A stretch of DNA of 64,000 nt from CAYLPJ01 sp964385465 (lineage in GTDB: Bacteria > Planctomycetota > Phycisphaerae > SM23-33), in assembly GCA_964385465.1 (NCBI GenBank), contig CAYLPJ010000010.1, forward strand, positions 60,108-124,107, in the 5' to 3' direction. Both the position numbers and the translations under genes were made by a program. Below, piece after piece: positions 47,059 through 55,687 of the stretch. Position 1 is the stretch's first letter. Each line of letters begins with the position of its first letter. The notes under the pieces were generated by a model. That model was not told where the DNA came from. It did no database searches and worked only from the letters and a program-made list of their open reading frames with translations.

Positions 47059-48428
47059 GCCTGCGCCTCTATGGGGAACTCCGGGACGACGACGTTGCTC
47101 CAGGCCTCGGCGGCGATGAGGGGGTCGGGGCGCGTCTCGGTCTCGCCGCGGACGATGAGATAGCGACCCTTGCGGAGCCTGGGGGGCTCGTTGCCGGGCT
47201 TGCCGCCACGGAAGAAGAGGTACTTGTGGTGCTTCTGGGTGCCCTTGCCCAGCAGCGTGGGGACCATGGAGACCCCGTCGATGGGCGCCGGCGGGGCGAT
47301 GCCGCCCAGCTCGGCCAGCGTGGGCATCACGTCCCAGAACGCCAGCAGCTCGTCGCTGGTCCGCCCGGGGGGCACGTGCCCGGGCCAGCAGGCGATGCCC
47401 GGCACGCGGACGCCGCCGAGGGAGAACTTGCCCTTGCCCCTGGGCAGCTCGCCGTTGCTCTTCAGGGGCGTGTTCTGCATGTGCGAGCCGTTGTCGCTGG
47501 TGAAGAACACCAGCGTGTCGCGCTCGATGCCGTGTTGTTTCAGCCGTTGGAGGATCCGCCCGATGTCCCGGTCCATCCGGGCGATCATCGAGGCGTAGAC
47601 CTTCGTGCGCTCGCGCCAGTCGGCCTTGCTGGCGAACGGCTCGAGCTCGGGGATCTCGTACTTGCCGTGCGGCACGGTGTAGGGCAGGTAGAGGAAGAAC
47701 GGGCGGTCCTTCGCGGCGTCGATGAACTCCAGCGCCTTGGACGTCAGCAGGTCGTGGGCGTAGTGCTCGCGCTTCTTCGAGTTGCCCGGGTAGCGGATCA
47801 CCTCCAGCCGCTGTCCGTCCGTGGGCTCGCCCATCAGCCCGGTGCGGTCGTACCAGTACATCTGGTTGAGGTAGTAGTTGTGGACGAACGTCTGGTTCGG
47901 CTCGCCGAAGTAGATGTCCCAGCCGTGCTTGTACACGGCCCCGCCGCCGTCGCGGTCCTTGCTGTCCACCACGCAGCCGCGGAAGTGATCGCCCAGTGAC
48001 CACTTGCCGATCATTGCCGTCGTATACCCCGCCGCACGCATCACCGTGGCGACCGTCGTGTCCTCCTCGGCCAGCATCGGGTGCTTGCCCCCGCCGCCGT
48101 TGACCCGGCAGCGGCAGTGGCCGGTGTGCTGGCCGGTCATCAGCGTGTTCCGCGAGGGCAGACACACCGGGAACCCGGCGTGGAAGCGCGTGAGCTTCAT
48201 CCCCTCGGCCGCCATGCGGTCCAGCACCGGCGTAGGGATGTGCTTGCCCCCGTAGCAGCCGAGGTCCGCGTAGCCGAGGTCGTCGGCGAGGATGAAGATG
48301 ATGTTGGGCTTTCTGCCGTTTCGGCCCCTGGCGGCAGCGGCCGCCTGCCGCCCCACCACGGCTGCGCCGGCGGCGCCGAAGCAGAGGTGCATGAACTCGC
48401 GACGGGTCAGCGACGTGCGTGAGGGCAT
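47055..48428 (-). CDS. Secreted arylsulfatase-type sulfatase (Tat signal)
   Basis: This 457-residue protein starts at 48428, eight bases after AAGGAG. The N-terminus TRREFMHLCFGAAGAA is a twin-arginine signal. The sulfatase signature is intact: C89-L-P-S-R, the cysteine that becomes formylglycine, preceded by the metal-binding LADDLGYADLGCYG (D49, D50) and followed by GYTTAMIGKWSLG and FFTSDNGSH. The Cys-type site needs a formylglycine-generating enzyme, not encoded in the window. Family members remove sulfate from sugars such as algal or host glycans, a hallmark of planctomycete lifestyles. The specific substrate cannot be told. Its 3' end overlaps that of vapC. Confidence 0.93.
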   Translation of the reverse strand: MPSRTSLTRREFMHLCFGAAGAAVVGRQAAAAARGRNGRKPNIIFILADDLGYADLGCYGGKHIPTPVLDRMAAEGMKLTRFHAGFPVCLPSRNTLMTGQHTGHCRCRVNGGGGKHPMLAEEDTTVATVMRAAGYTTAMIGKWSLGDHFRGCVVDSKDRDGGGAVYKHGWDIYFGEPNQTFVHNYYLNQMYWYDRTGLMGEPTDGQRLEVIRYPGNSKKREHYAHDLLTSKALEFIDAAKDRPFFLYLPYTVPHGKYEIPELEPFASKADWRERTKVYASMIARMDRDIGRILQRLKQHGIERDTLVFFTSDNGSHMQNTPLKSNGELPRGKGKFSLGGVRVPGIACWPGHVPPGRTSDELLAFWDVMPTLAELGGIAPPAPIDGVSMVPTLLGKGTQKHHKYLFFRGGKPGNEPPRLRKGRYLIVRGETETRPDPLIAAEAWSNVVVPEFPIEAQA

Positions 48429-48469
48429 GACGGGGCTCCTTGCGTTGTCGTCCGGCTGCGCGTCCGGCC

Positions 48470-48498
48470 TTGAGAGGCCACCCCCGCGAGGATATCGT
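48470..48498 (+). promoter_or_regulatory. Candidate promoter of the class I/II aminotransferase gene
   Basis: TTGAGA (48470-48475), a 17-base spacer and TATCGT (48493-48498) end 28 bases before the start codon, in the 98-base divergent gap next to the sulfatase gene. Five of six and four of six consensus matches respectively. Confidence 0.5.
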
Positions 48499-48526
48499 CG
48501 TTTCCGACACGGTTCAACAGAGGTGC

Positions 48527-49876
48527 ATGATGACCGAGATGCAGGATCCTCCGCTGAGCGCCTACGGGCGGGCGTCGAGAGAGCCTTCGCCGGTGCGGCG
48601 GATGATGGCGGAGTTCGCGGCCGGCTTCCGCGACGGCGTGGACGTGAACCTCGGCGTCGGCTACGTCAACGAGGCGACCATCCCGCGGCGTGCGATTTCC
48701 GAGGCGACCGCGGCCGTGCTGGACAGCCCGGGCGAATACGAGCGCGTGCTGAACTACGGCGCGTCCCGCGGCAGCAGGGCGCTGATCGACGCGATCGGGC
48801 GGTACCTGCTGGCGCGGGAGATTCCGGGCCTGACGGCGGACGTGATGGCCGGGCGGGAGGTAGTGATCGGCGTCAGCGGCGCGACCAGCGTGCTGGAGGC
48901 CCTGGCGTGCGTGCTGCGGCGGGGGATCGTGGTGACCTCCGACCCGATGTACTACATCTACTGCAATTTCCTCGAGCGAATGGGCTGGGAGATCCTCCCC
49001 GTCCCGGAGGACCGCGACGGCCTGCGGACCGACCTGCTGGCCGAAAAGCTCGACGCCCTTGGCGACCGCATCGTCGACGTCCGTTTCCTCTATGCCGTCA
49101 CCGTCAACAACCCGACCGGCACGATCCTCTCCAACGCCCGCCGGGCGGCGCTGCTTCGCCTGGCCGAGACGCTCACCCGCAAGCTCGGATGGAAGGTGCC
49201 CCTGGTCTTCGACAAGGCGTACGAGGAGCTGATTCACGACCCGGCCGTCGAGCGGCCGCGATCGCTGATGGGCCAGGACGAGATGGGCCTGGTCCACGAG
49301 ATCGCGACGGTCTCGAAGATCCTCGCGCCGGGCCTGCGGATCGGCTACATGCTCGGCCCGCCGTCGGCGCTGCTGCGGACGGTCGTCCAGCGGATCAGCG
49401 ACATCGGCTTCAGCGCTCCGCCGATCAACCAGTCGGTGGCGGCGTACATGCTGGACCGCCACATCGCCGGGCAGATCGAAGCCGTCAACGCGGGCTACCG
49501 CGCGAAGGCCCTCCAGGCGCGGGAGTGGATCGACGAGCACCTCGGCGGCGAGCTGGCCGACGTGACCGGCGGGCAGGCGGGCTTCTACTACTACCTGACG
49601 TTCCGCGAGATCGAGACGCACGAGCGGTCGGCGTTCTTCCGGTTCTGCTCGCGGACGACGGGAGACGCTTCGGTTGACGGGCCCGCCGGGGATCCGGCCC
49701 CGCGCGTGATCTACATTCCCGGCGAGCACTGCGTGCACCCCGCCGGCGACCTCGTGGCGGTCGGCCGACGGCAGCTTCGCCTCAGCTACGCCTTCGAGGA
49801 CCTGCCCGACATCGAGCGGGCGATCGGGCTGCTGCGGGAAGCGCTGGCGTACGCGCGGGGGGCGGGCCCCTCGTAG
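48527..49876 (+). CDS. PLP-dependent class I/II aminotransferase
   Basis: This 449-residue protein starts at ATG 48527, or at 48530, which is better spaced from AGAGGT. Fold-type I landmarks are present: the cofactor-binding segment GVSGATSVLEALACVL, the substrate segment VNNPTGTIL near residue 200, the cofactor ring contact VFDKAYEEL, and the Schiff-base lysine in ATVSKILAPGLRIGYML near 262. The C-terminal domain keeps the substrate-carboxylate Arg in RRQLRLSYAFEDL. This suggests an aspartate/aromatic or valine-pyruvate type aminotransferase of the MocR-like or YdcR-like group, but the amino acid cannot be named. It is a single gene, convergent with and only seven bases from the DUF1080 lipoprotein gene. 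Confidence 0.85.
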   Translation: MMTEMQDPPLSAYGRASREPSPVRRMMAEFAAGFRDGVDVNLGVGYVNEATIPRRAISEATAAVLDSPGEYERVLNYGASRGSRALIDAIGRYLLAREIPGLTADVMAGREVVIGVSGATSVLEALACVLRRGIVVTSDPMYYIYCNFLERMGWEILPVPEDRDGLRTDLLAEKLDALGDRIVDVRFLYAVTVNNPTGTILSNARRAALLRLAETLTRKLGWKVPLVFDKAYEELIHDPAVERPRSLMGQDEMGLVHEIATVSKILAPGLRIGYMLGPPSALLRTVVQRISDIGFSAPPINQSVAAYMLDRHIAGQIEAVNAGYRAKALQAREWIDEHLGGELADVTGGQAGFYYYLTFREIETHERSAFFRFCSRTTGDASVDGPAGDPAPRVIYIPGEHCVHPAGDLVAVGRRQLRLSYAFEDLPDIERAIGLLREALAYARGAGPS

Positions 49877-49883
49877 CTGTCCG

Positions 49884-50627
49884 CTACTTCAACCGCCGCA
49901 AGGTCACCTTGCGGTATCCGCCCTTGGTATGCCACGTCGTGATGCCGAACGGGCGCGCGTCCTCCTGCTGCGGCCAGACGGTGAATTCGTGTCCCTCGGT
50001 CTCGGTTTCGATGATCCGCTTGCCATCGAGCCAGATGTCGATGTGGCCCTCGGTGACGCGGACGCGGATGGTGTACCACCGCTTCATCTCGAACTCGATG
50101 CCCTGGGTGGTCTCGTTTTCGTCGGCGGCCATGCCGTCGATGTTGCTCAGCCCGACGACCATGCCACCCCATCCGCCGCAGATGAGCGTGACGTGCCCGC
50201 CGGAGACGGGGAAGGTCAGGCCGCAGAAGAAGTCCTCGCCGTCCAGCCGGCGGGCCTCGACGACGACCTCGTAGTCATCCTTTGGGAACTCCCCGGCCCA
50301 GCGGACGCCGGTCATCGCGTTGCCGGCGCCCAGGATCATCTCGCCGTTCTTGACCTCCACCTTCCCGGCCCGGTCGAAGTAGACCTCGCGGAGGACCTTC
50401 CAGCCGGTAAGGTTGCGCCCGTTGAACAGGTGGATCGTCCCGTCGGCGGCCTGCGTGGTCGCCGGGGCGGTGGCGGGGGCTGTGGTCGTTTCGGTCGGCT
50501 GCGTCGCCGCCGGTTGCGTCGTGGGCGTCTGGCGGGGCTTCTCGCACCCGCCGGCCAGGGGGAGCATGCAGGCGGTCAGCAGGACGGCGAGGGGTGCGAT
50601 GCGGCGGGAAGCGAATGCGCGGGTCAT
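49884..50627 (-). CDS. DUF1080-like lipoprotein (putative sugar hydrolase or binding domain)
   Basis: This 247-residue protein starts at ATG 50627, seven bases after AAAGGA; a GTG at 50633 is less likely. It has a lipoprotein signal ending LAGGC, then a Thr/Pro/Ala-rich spacer (about residues 30-62). The C-terminal ~180 residues begin IHLFNGRNLTGWKVL, the typical opening of DUF1080 (3-keto-disaccharide hydrolase) domains, and continue with NGEMILGAGNAMTGVRW, KDDYEVVVEARR, WYTIRVRVTEGHIDIWLDGK and a closing strand pair. The fold is a concanavalin-like beta-sandwich. Some family members hydrolyse 3-keto-glycosides and others may only bind sugars. It is anchored to the envelope and is in keeping with the many sugar-related secreted proteins here. 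Confidence 0.82.
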   Translation of the reverse strand: MTRAFASRRIAPLAVLLTACMLPLAGGCEKPRQTPTTQPAATQPTETTTAPATAPATTQAADGTIHLFNGRNLTGWKVLREVYFDRAGKVEVKNGEMILGAGNAMTGVRWAGEFPKDDYEVVVEARRLDGEDFFCGLTFPVSGGHVTLICGGWGGMVVGLSNIDGMAADENETTQGIEFEMKRWYTIRVRVTEGHIDIWLDGKRIIETETEGHEFTVWPQQEDARPFGITTWHTKGGYRKVTLRRLK

Positions 50628-50726
50628 GGGCACGTCCTTTCGTGGGCTTCGCGGAACAGGGGCATTCTACGGTCTTGGCGGCGCGGCCGCCAGCGGCGGG
50701 GGCCGGCGGAATTCGCACCGAAACGG

Positions 50727-50755
50727 TTGACAGTCCACGGCGCCGGGGCTACAGT
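50727..50755 (+). promoter_or_regulatory. Consensus promoter of the serine operon
   Basis: TTGACA (50727-50732, perfect), a 17-base spacer and TACAGT (50750-50755) give the strongest-looking promoter in the window. Transcription would start near 50761, leaving about 140 bases of leader before the first gene. Confidence 0.7.
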
Positions 50756-50770
50756 CTTTCATGCCAGCAC

Positions 50771-50877
50771 GGCCGAGGAAGGGGGCGAATGCCCGGCCAG
50801 GCCTGGAAGTGCAATATTCCGTGACGGTGCGGCAACCGCAGCAAGGGGCTGCGGCGCTGCCGGCTTGTGCCCGTCAC
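50771..50877 (+). ncRNA. Candidate structured leader of the serine operon with alternative hairpins
   Basis: The leader folds into a 5' hairpin (GGGC 50783-50786 with GCCC 50791-50794, enclosed by GGCC pairs). A second domain is closed by GTGACGG (50821-50827) with CCGTCAC (50871-50877). Inside it two hairpins compete for the same bases: TGCGG/CCGCA (50828-50840), or CCGCAGC (50836-50842) with GCTGCGG (50848-50854). Mutually exclusive stems suggest a switch or attenuator. It matches no riboswitch class I can name, and a GC-rich sequence folds easily, so confidence is limited. Confidence 0.35.
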
Positions 50878-50902
50878 TTTACCGCGAAGCGGGAGAGTTC
50901 CG

Positions 50903-52036
50903 ATGATCAAGCCTCGCCTGTTCACCCCGGGTCCGACGGACGTGCCGCCGGAAGTCCTCAACGAGATGGCCAAGCCCATCTTCCACCACCGCACCGAGCA
51001 GTTCCGCTCGATGTTCGCGGAGGTCAACGAAGGGCTCAAGACCATCCTCAAGACCTCCAACGACGTGCTGACCATCGCCGGCAGCGGCACGGCGGGCATG
51101 GAGGCGGCGATCGCGTGTGCCTGCCCGCGGGACAAGAAGGTCCTCGTCTCCGACGGCGGGAAGTTCGGCGAGCGGTGGGTCAAGATCGCGAAGGTCTACG
51201 GCCTGGACGTTGACGAAGTGAAGCTCGAGTGGGGGACGGCACTGCAGGCGGAGACGGTCAAAGAGAAGCTGGCCTCCGGAGAGTACGGCGCGGTCGTCAC
51301 CGTCTACAGCGAGACGTCCACCGCCACCGCGTGCGACCTCGAGGCCATCGGCAAGGTTGTCGCCGAGACCGACGCGATCCTGATCGCCGACTGCATCACC
51401 GCGGCCGGGACCTTGCCGCTGAAGACCGACGAGTGGAACGTGGACATCGTCGGCTCGGGCAGCCAGAAGGCGTTCATGCTGCCGCCGGGCCTGGCGATGC
51501 TGTCGGTCAGCGAGAAGGCGTGGAAGAACATCGAGCAGACCGACCCGCCGGCGTTCTACCTGGACCTGAAGGCCTACCGGAAGTCGCTGGCCAAGAACGA
51601 CACGCCGTACACCGGCCCCGTGAGCCTCATCCGGGGCCTGGCCAAGTCCGTCGAGATGATCAACGAGATCGGGATCGACACGATCTGGGCCCGCACGGCC
51701 GTGCTGGCCAAGGCGTTCCGCGCCGCCGGCGAGGCCCTTGGCATGAAGTGCATCTCCAGGCAGCCGAGCGATTCGGTGACCGGCCTGTTCTTCCCCGAGG
51801 GCGTCGACGACGGCTTCCGGAAGAAGCTTCAGGCCAAGTACGGCATCAGCGTCGCCGGCGGGCAGGAAGACTTCAAGGGCAAGGTCATGCGCATCAGCCA
51901 CATGGGCTACGTCGACCCGCTGGAGACCGTCGGCATGATCGCAGCCATGGAGTACACGCTGGCCGACTGCGGCGTGGACGTGAAGCTCGGCAGCGGGGTG
52001 ACCGCGGCCGTCGAAGTCCTCAAGGACTGGGCATAA
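50903..52036 (+). CDS. Class V aminotransferase (serine-glyoxylate / phosphoserine type)
   Basis: This 377-residue enzyme starts at ATG 50903 after GGGAGAG. It has class V marks: LFTPGPTDVPPEV at the N-terminus, the phosphate-binding IAGSGTAGMEAA, the aspartate in LIADCITAAG and the cofactor lysine in GSGSQKAFMLPPGLA near residue 193. Related enzymes are alanine-glyoxylate, serine-glyoxylate or alternative phosphoserine aminotransferases. Because serA follows 14 bases later in the same operon, and no other serC is seen, the likeliest role is phosphohydroxypyruvate to phosphoserine in serine biosynthesis, as in several bacterial and archaeal lineages with this gene pair. That assignment rests on context. 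Confidence 0.85.
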   Translation: MIKPRLFTPGPTDVPPEVLNEMAKPIFHHRTEQFRSMFAEVNEGLKTILKTSNDVLTIAGSGTAGMEAAIACACPRDKKVLVSDGGKFGERWVKIAKVYGLDVDEVKLEWGTALQAETVKEKLASGEYGAVVTVYSETSTATACDLEAIGKVVAETDAILIADCITAAGTLPLKTDEWNVDIVGSGSQKAFMLPPGLAMLSVSEKAWKNIEQTDPPAFYLDLKAYRKSLAKNDTPYTGPVSLIRGLAKSVEMINEIGIDTIWARTAVLAKAFRAAGEALGMKCISRQPSDSVTGLFFPEGVDDGFRKKLQAKYGISVAGGQEDFKGKVMRISHMGYVDPLETVGMIAAMEYTLADCGVDVKLGSGVTAAVEVLKDWA

Positions 52037-52050
52037 GGAGGGCCGCCACC

Positions 52051-53673
52051 ATGATCAAGGTACTTATCGCCGACAAGCTCAGCCAGGTGGGCATCGACTG
52101 GCTGAACGAGCAGGAAGACGTCGAGGTGGCGATCAACCCCGGGCTGCCGCCGGAGGAGCTGGCGAAGATCGTCGGCAACTACAACGGGATGATCATCCGC
52201 TCCGGCGTGAAGGTGACCGCCGACGTGCTGGCGAACCCCGGCGAGATGAAGTGCATCGCCCGCGCCGGCGTCGGCGTCGACAACGTCGACGTGCCCGTCG
52301 CCACCAACAAGGGCATCATCGTCATGAACACGCCGGGCGGCAATACGCTGTCGACGGCCGAGCTCGCCCTGACGCTGATGATGGCCCTGTCGCGGAAGGT
52401 CGCGCCCGCCAACGCCTCGCTGCGGGCCGGGGAGTGGAACCGCAAGGCCTACCAGGGCACGCAGCTTGCGGGCAAGACGCTGGGTGTGATCGGCATGGGC
52501 CGCATCGGCCGGGCCGTCGCCACGCGTGCCCACGCGATGGACATGCGCGTGCTCGGCTACGACCCGTTCTTCGGCGGCGACGCCGCCGAGGGAGGGGTTG
52601 AGATGGTCAAGGACCTCCTGGAGCTCTGCAAGCGAGCGGACTACATCACCGTCCACGTGCCCAAGAGCAAGGAGACGCTGGGCATGATCGGCGCCGAGCA
52701 GTTCCAGGCCATGAAGCCCGGCGCGCGGGTCATCAACGCCGCGCGGGGCGGCATCGTGGACCCCGAGGAGCTGCTCAAGGCCGTCAAGGAAGAGCGGATC
52801 GCCGGGGCGGCCCTGGATGTCTATCTCGCCGAGCCGCCGGAGACCGAGGCCGAGAAGGAGCTGATCCAGCAGCCCAACGTCCTGTGCGTGCCGCACCTCG
52901 GCGCCTCCACGGAGGAGGCCCAGGAGCAGGTCGCCCTCGATGCCGCCCAGCAGCTCGTGGAGGCGCTTCGCGGCAACGAGGTGCGAAACGCCATCAACGC
53001 CCCCGGCTTCGACAAGGCGCTGCCGGAGGCCCTCCGCCCCTACACGGAGCTGGCCACGCGCCTGGGGACCATCCTTTCGGTCATCACGCCGGGCGGGCTG
53101 AAGAAGGTGGAGGTGATCTACCGCGGCGGGATCAGCCAGATGAACGTCGCGCCGATCACCACGCACCTGCTGGTCGGGCTGATCGGCTATCGCATGGAGC
53201 AGCCGGTCAACGTGATCAACGCGCCGGTGCTCGCCAGGCAGCGCGGCGTGGAGGTCGACCAGATCACCACCGAGAAGGTCCGGGAGTTCGCCAACCTGAT
53301 GGAGGTGACCATTACCACCGACCAGGCCAAGCGGACGGGCGTGGGGACGATCTTCGGCAACCGCTTCCCGCGGGTGATCTCCATCGACGGCTACCGCATG
53401 GAGCTCAAGCCCGAGGGGCACGTGGTCATCATGGTCAACGAGGACAGGCCCGGCGTGGTCGGCCAGTACGGCAGCCTGTTCGGCGCCAACGACATCAACA
53501 TCGCCGACATGACGTTCTCGCGGAAGATGAAGCTCGGCATGGCGCTGGTGGGCATCAACCTCGACCAGCCGCCGACCGACGAGCTGATGGACGAAATCCG
53601 CGGCCTCGACTACGTTGAGAGCGCCTATTCCGTCCATCTTCCCGACCTCCCGCCCGAAGAGCGGGACGAGTGA
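52051..53673 (+). CDS. serA: D-3-phosphoglycerate dehydrogenase
   Basis: This 540-residue enzyme matches the long (type 1) SerA. It oxidises 3-phosphoglycerate to phosphohydroxypyruvate, the first step of serine synthesis. The start follows AAGGAGG. NAD-binding GVIGMGRIGRA is near residues 146-156, catalytic Arg lies in NAARGGIVD near 234, Glu in ALDVYLAEPPE, and His in PHLGASTEEAQ near 282. An intervening ASB domain (about 320-450) and a C-terminal ACT domain (HVVIMVNEDRPGVVGQYG, about 455-530) suggest feedback control by serine. It forms an operon with the class V aminotransferase upstream, and a strong bidirectional hairpin follows. Confidence 0.96.
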   Translation: MIKVLIADKLSQVGIDWLNEQEDVEVAINPGLPPEELAKIVGNYNGMIIRSGVKVTADVLANPGEMKCIARAGVGVDNVDVPVATNKGIIVMNTPGGNTLSTAELALTLMMALSRKVAPANASLRAGEWNRKAYQGTQLAGKTLGVIGMGRIGRAVATRAHAMDMRVLGYDPFFGGDAAEGGVEMVKDLLELCKRADYITVHVPKSKETLGMIGAEQFQAMKPGARVINAARGGIVDPEELLKAVKEERIAGAALDVYLAEPPETEAEKELIQQPNVLCVPHLGASTEEAQEQVALDAAQQLVEALRGNEVRNAINAPGFDKALPEALRPYTELATRLGTILSVITPGGLKKVEVIYRGGISQMNVAPITTHLLVGLIGYRMEQPVNVINAPVLARQRGVEVDQITTEKVREFANLMEVTITTDQAKRTGVGTIFGNRFPRVISIDGYRMELKPEGHVVIMVNEDRPGVVGQYGSLFGANDINIADMTFSRKMKLGMALVGINLDQPPTDELMDEIRGLDYVESAYSVHLPDLPPEERDE

Positions 53674-53700
53674 CCCCGACCTGACAGCGACCGCAACCGC

Positions 53701-53738
53701 CGACGGGGCGCGGGCTCAAACGACCCCGCGCCCCGTCG
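53701..53738. terminator. Bidirectional terminator between serA and larA
   Basis: CGACGGGGCGCGGG (53701-53714) and its exact reverse complement (53725-53738) form a perfect 14-bp stem with a 10-base loop, in the 74-base gap between convergent genes. There is no T-tract, as is usual at this GC content. Confidence 0.75.
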
Positions 53739-53747
53739 CCCGCGCGG

Positions 53748-55049
53748 TTACCCCCGCCGCCGGATCATGGTGTAGGGGCCCTCGGGGATAACGGCGATGC
53801 GGGCGTCGGGGTTCGCGGCGGCGTAGTCGTCGAGGGCGCGCTGGGCGCGGGCGGCGGCGCCGCCCTCGCCGAGGATGGGGTTGACCGCCAGGTGCATCTG
53901 CACCCGCGCGGGGATGCCGTCGCTGACGAACCACAGCTTCTCCGGGCCGATCACACGCAGCAGGCGGGCCTGCATCTGGAGCTCCCACTGGTCCAGCTCC
54001 GTGCGGTCCTTGTTGGCCTCGATGTGCTCAAGGAACGCGGGCCACCTCCGCGCCCACTCCATCATCAGGTCCGTATACTTCTGCGAGCCCAGCCGCTCGG
54101 CACACTGGCTGACCAGCAGCATGGTGGAGCCCTCGTGCAACGCCGGCAGGGCCGTCACCATGCCCTTGACCGTCTGGTAGAACGTCTGGTCCAGCGGGAA
54201 GCCCCCGCCGTTGGTCAGGACAAAGTCGAAGGGCGCGTCGATCTCCGCGGTGGTCCAGTCGGCGACCTCGCGGCAGCCGGCGAGGTGTGCCTCGACGAGG
54301 TCCCCGCAGTAGATGCCCGCCATCCGCCGGTCCTTGGTGATCGAGACGTTGAACAGGAAGTTCACGCCCACGGTCTGTGCCACCGCCAGGGCGATCTCGT
54401 GGCAGGGGTTGCCCTCCAGCACGCCGGTGTCCGCCCCGGGATGGCTGAGCGTCTCGAAGCCGTGGAACCGCTGCACCGTCTCCAGGTCCACCAGCGCCGG
54501 GCAGACGCCCTTGCGCCCGCCGGAGAATCCCGCCATGAAGTGCGCCTCGATGTACCCCGTCACGATCCGAAGGTCCGCTTCGACGAACCGCCGGCAGACG
54601 CTCACCGGGGGCTCGTCGCTGACGCGAACCAGCGTGGCCGCGTCGTCGGCGCGGTGGTCGATCACCTCCACGCGGCCGAGGATGTCCGCCCCGACGAGGA
54701 TCTCCCGCTCGGCCGGCGTGCTCGGGCGGTGCATCCCCGTGCCGATGATGATCACGATCTGCGAGTCCGCCACGCCGCAGTCGTTGAGCACCTTGAGCAT
54801 GGCCGGGAGGAACTGCTTGTTCGGCACCGGGCGGGTGATGTCGCTGATCGTGATGGCGACCGTCCGCGGCTGCTTGCGCCGCACCAGCTCCGCCAGCGGC
54901 GGCGAGCCGATCGGTTCGGCCAGCGCCTTCGCCACGGCCCCGTCGGGGTCATCGATGGCCGGAATCGCCTGATTTTCCAGCAGCACGGCCGAGTCCGGCA
55001 CGCGCAGCTCCATCCCGTTTTTGCCGTACAGCATGTGGACAGATTTCAT
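53748..55049 (-). CDS. LarA-type nickel-pincer racemase
   Basis: This 433-residue protein matches the lactate racemase LarA family, which carries a covalently bound nickel-pincer nucleotide and racemises or epimerises 2-hydroxyacids. Family sites are visible: IGTGMHRPST (H107), IEAHFMAGFSGGRKGVCPA (H170 and the pincer-linking lysine K180) and ETLSHPGADTG (H203), close to the positions in Lactobacillus LarA. The pincer cofactor needs LarB, LarC and LarE, none of them in this window. Many LarA homologues act on substrates other than lactate, so the substrate is open. Its start overlaps the stop of the DUF4276 gene (ATGA), an unexpected coupling to a putative ATPase/TOPRIM pair. Confidence 0.9.
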   Translation of the reverse strand: MKSVHMLYGKNGMELRVPDSAVLLENQAIPAIDDPDGAVAKALAEPIGSPPLAELVRRKQPRTVAITISDITRPVPNKQFLPAMLKVLNDCGVADSQIVIIIGTGMHRPSTPAEREILVGADILGRVEVIDHRADDAATLVRVSDEPPVSVCRRFVEADLRIVTGYIEAHFMAGFSGGRKGVCPALVDLETVQRFHGFETLSHPGADTGVLEGNPCHEIALAVAQTVGVNFLFNVSITKDRRMAGIYCGDLVEAHLAGCREVADWTTAEIDAPFDFVLTNGGGFPLDQTFYQTVKGMVTALPALHEGSTMLLVSQCAERLGSQKYTDLMMEWARRWPAFLEHIEANKDRTELDQWELQMQARLLRVIGPEKLWFVSDGIPARVQMHLAVNPILGEGGAAARAQRALDDYAAANPDARIAVIPEGPYTMIRRRG

Positions 55050-55687
55050 GAGTCAGTTCCCTCTGTAGCCTCGGAACGCATTTCCTCTATGAGCCGATGC
55101 ACCTCCTTCCGCAGCTTCACGAAGGAAGGGCAGGCGCCGGCCTGGTCCAGGTCGAAGGTCGCCGTCAACGCCGGCTGATCTACGCGCTCTGAGTAGCGAT
55201 GCCCTACCGGGAACCAGCGGCTTAGCGTGCGTTTCGGGTTAACAATACCTTCCGGATCGGTCGGGTTCGGGGCGTCGGCCGGCAACCGACCGTCGGCTCT
55301 CAGTGAAGCTGCTGAGGCCATAAGCCAGGCTTCGTACATCCGTTTGGCCAGGACAACGCTCGCCCTGACGTCGGGCCGTGCCCGCGCGACAGCGCCGGTG
55401 ATTGCCGGCCCCAATTGCGCGGGGCAGTCCTCCTCGGCGTCCAGGAGGACGAGGATGCTCCCGGATTCCTTGTGCCGAAGCTTCCGGGCGGCGAGTTCCA
55501 CCGAGTGGGCGAGAGCGTCTACATGGACCGATCCTCCCTGGCGGACGATCTTGCTTCGGCGACAGCGTATTGGCGTGGGCACGTCAAGCTCGTAGCACTG
55601 CACTTCGCTGGCCAGTCGCCGCAGAAGGATCGGGACAGCGCTGACTTCTCCATGCCCTTCGACAATCGCCGCGATGGTCGGCCTCAT
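55046..55687 (-). CDS. DUF4276 protein, TOPRIM-like (putative nuclease subunit)
   Basis: This 213-residue protein starts inside the stop of the AAA ATPase gene (ATGA). The opening IAAIVEGHGEVSAVPILLRR has a conserved Glu (E10) in a V-E-G-x-G-E context, and SILVLLDAEEDCP supplies an acidic pair (D83, E85). This is the spacing of TOPRIM catalytic centres (Glu, then D-x-D) in OLD-family nucleases and DnaG-type primases. DUF4276 proteins are commonly encoded beside AAA ATPases, as here. The pair therefore looks like an OLD nuclease split in two, comparable in layout to PARIS (AriA/AriB). Function in phage defence is inference; no activity can be shown from sequence. Confidence 0.78.
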   Translation of the reverse strand: MRPTIAAIVEGHGEVSAVPILLRRLASEVQCYELDVPTPIRCRRSKIVRQGGSVHVDALAHSVELAARKLRHKESGSILVLLDAEEDCPAQLGPAITGAVARARPDVRASVVLAKRMYEAWLMASAASLRADGRLPADAPNPTDPEGIVNPKRTLSRWFPVGHRYSERVDQPALTATFDLDQAGACPSFVKLRKEVHRLIEEMRSEATEGTDS

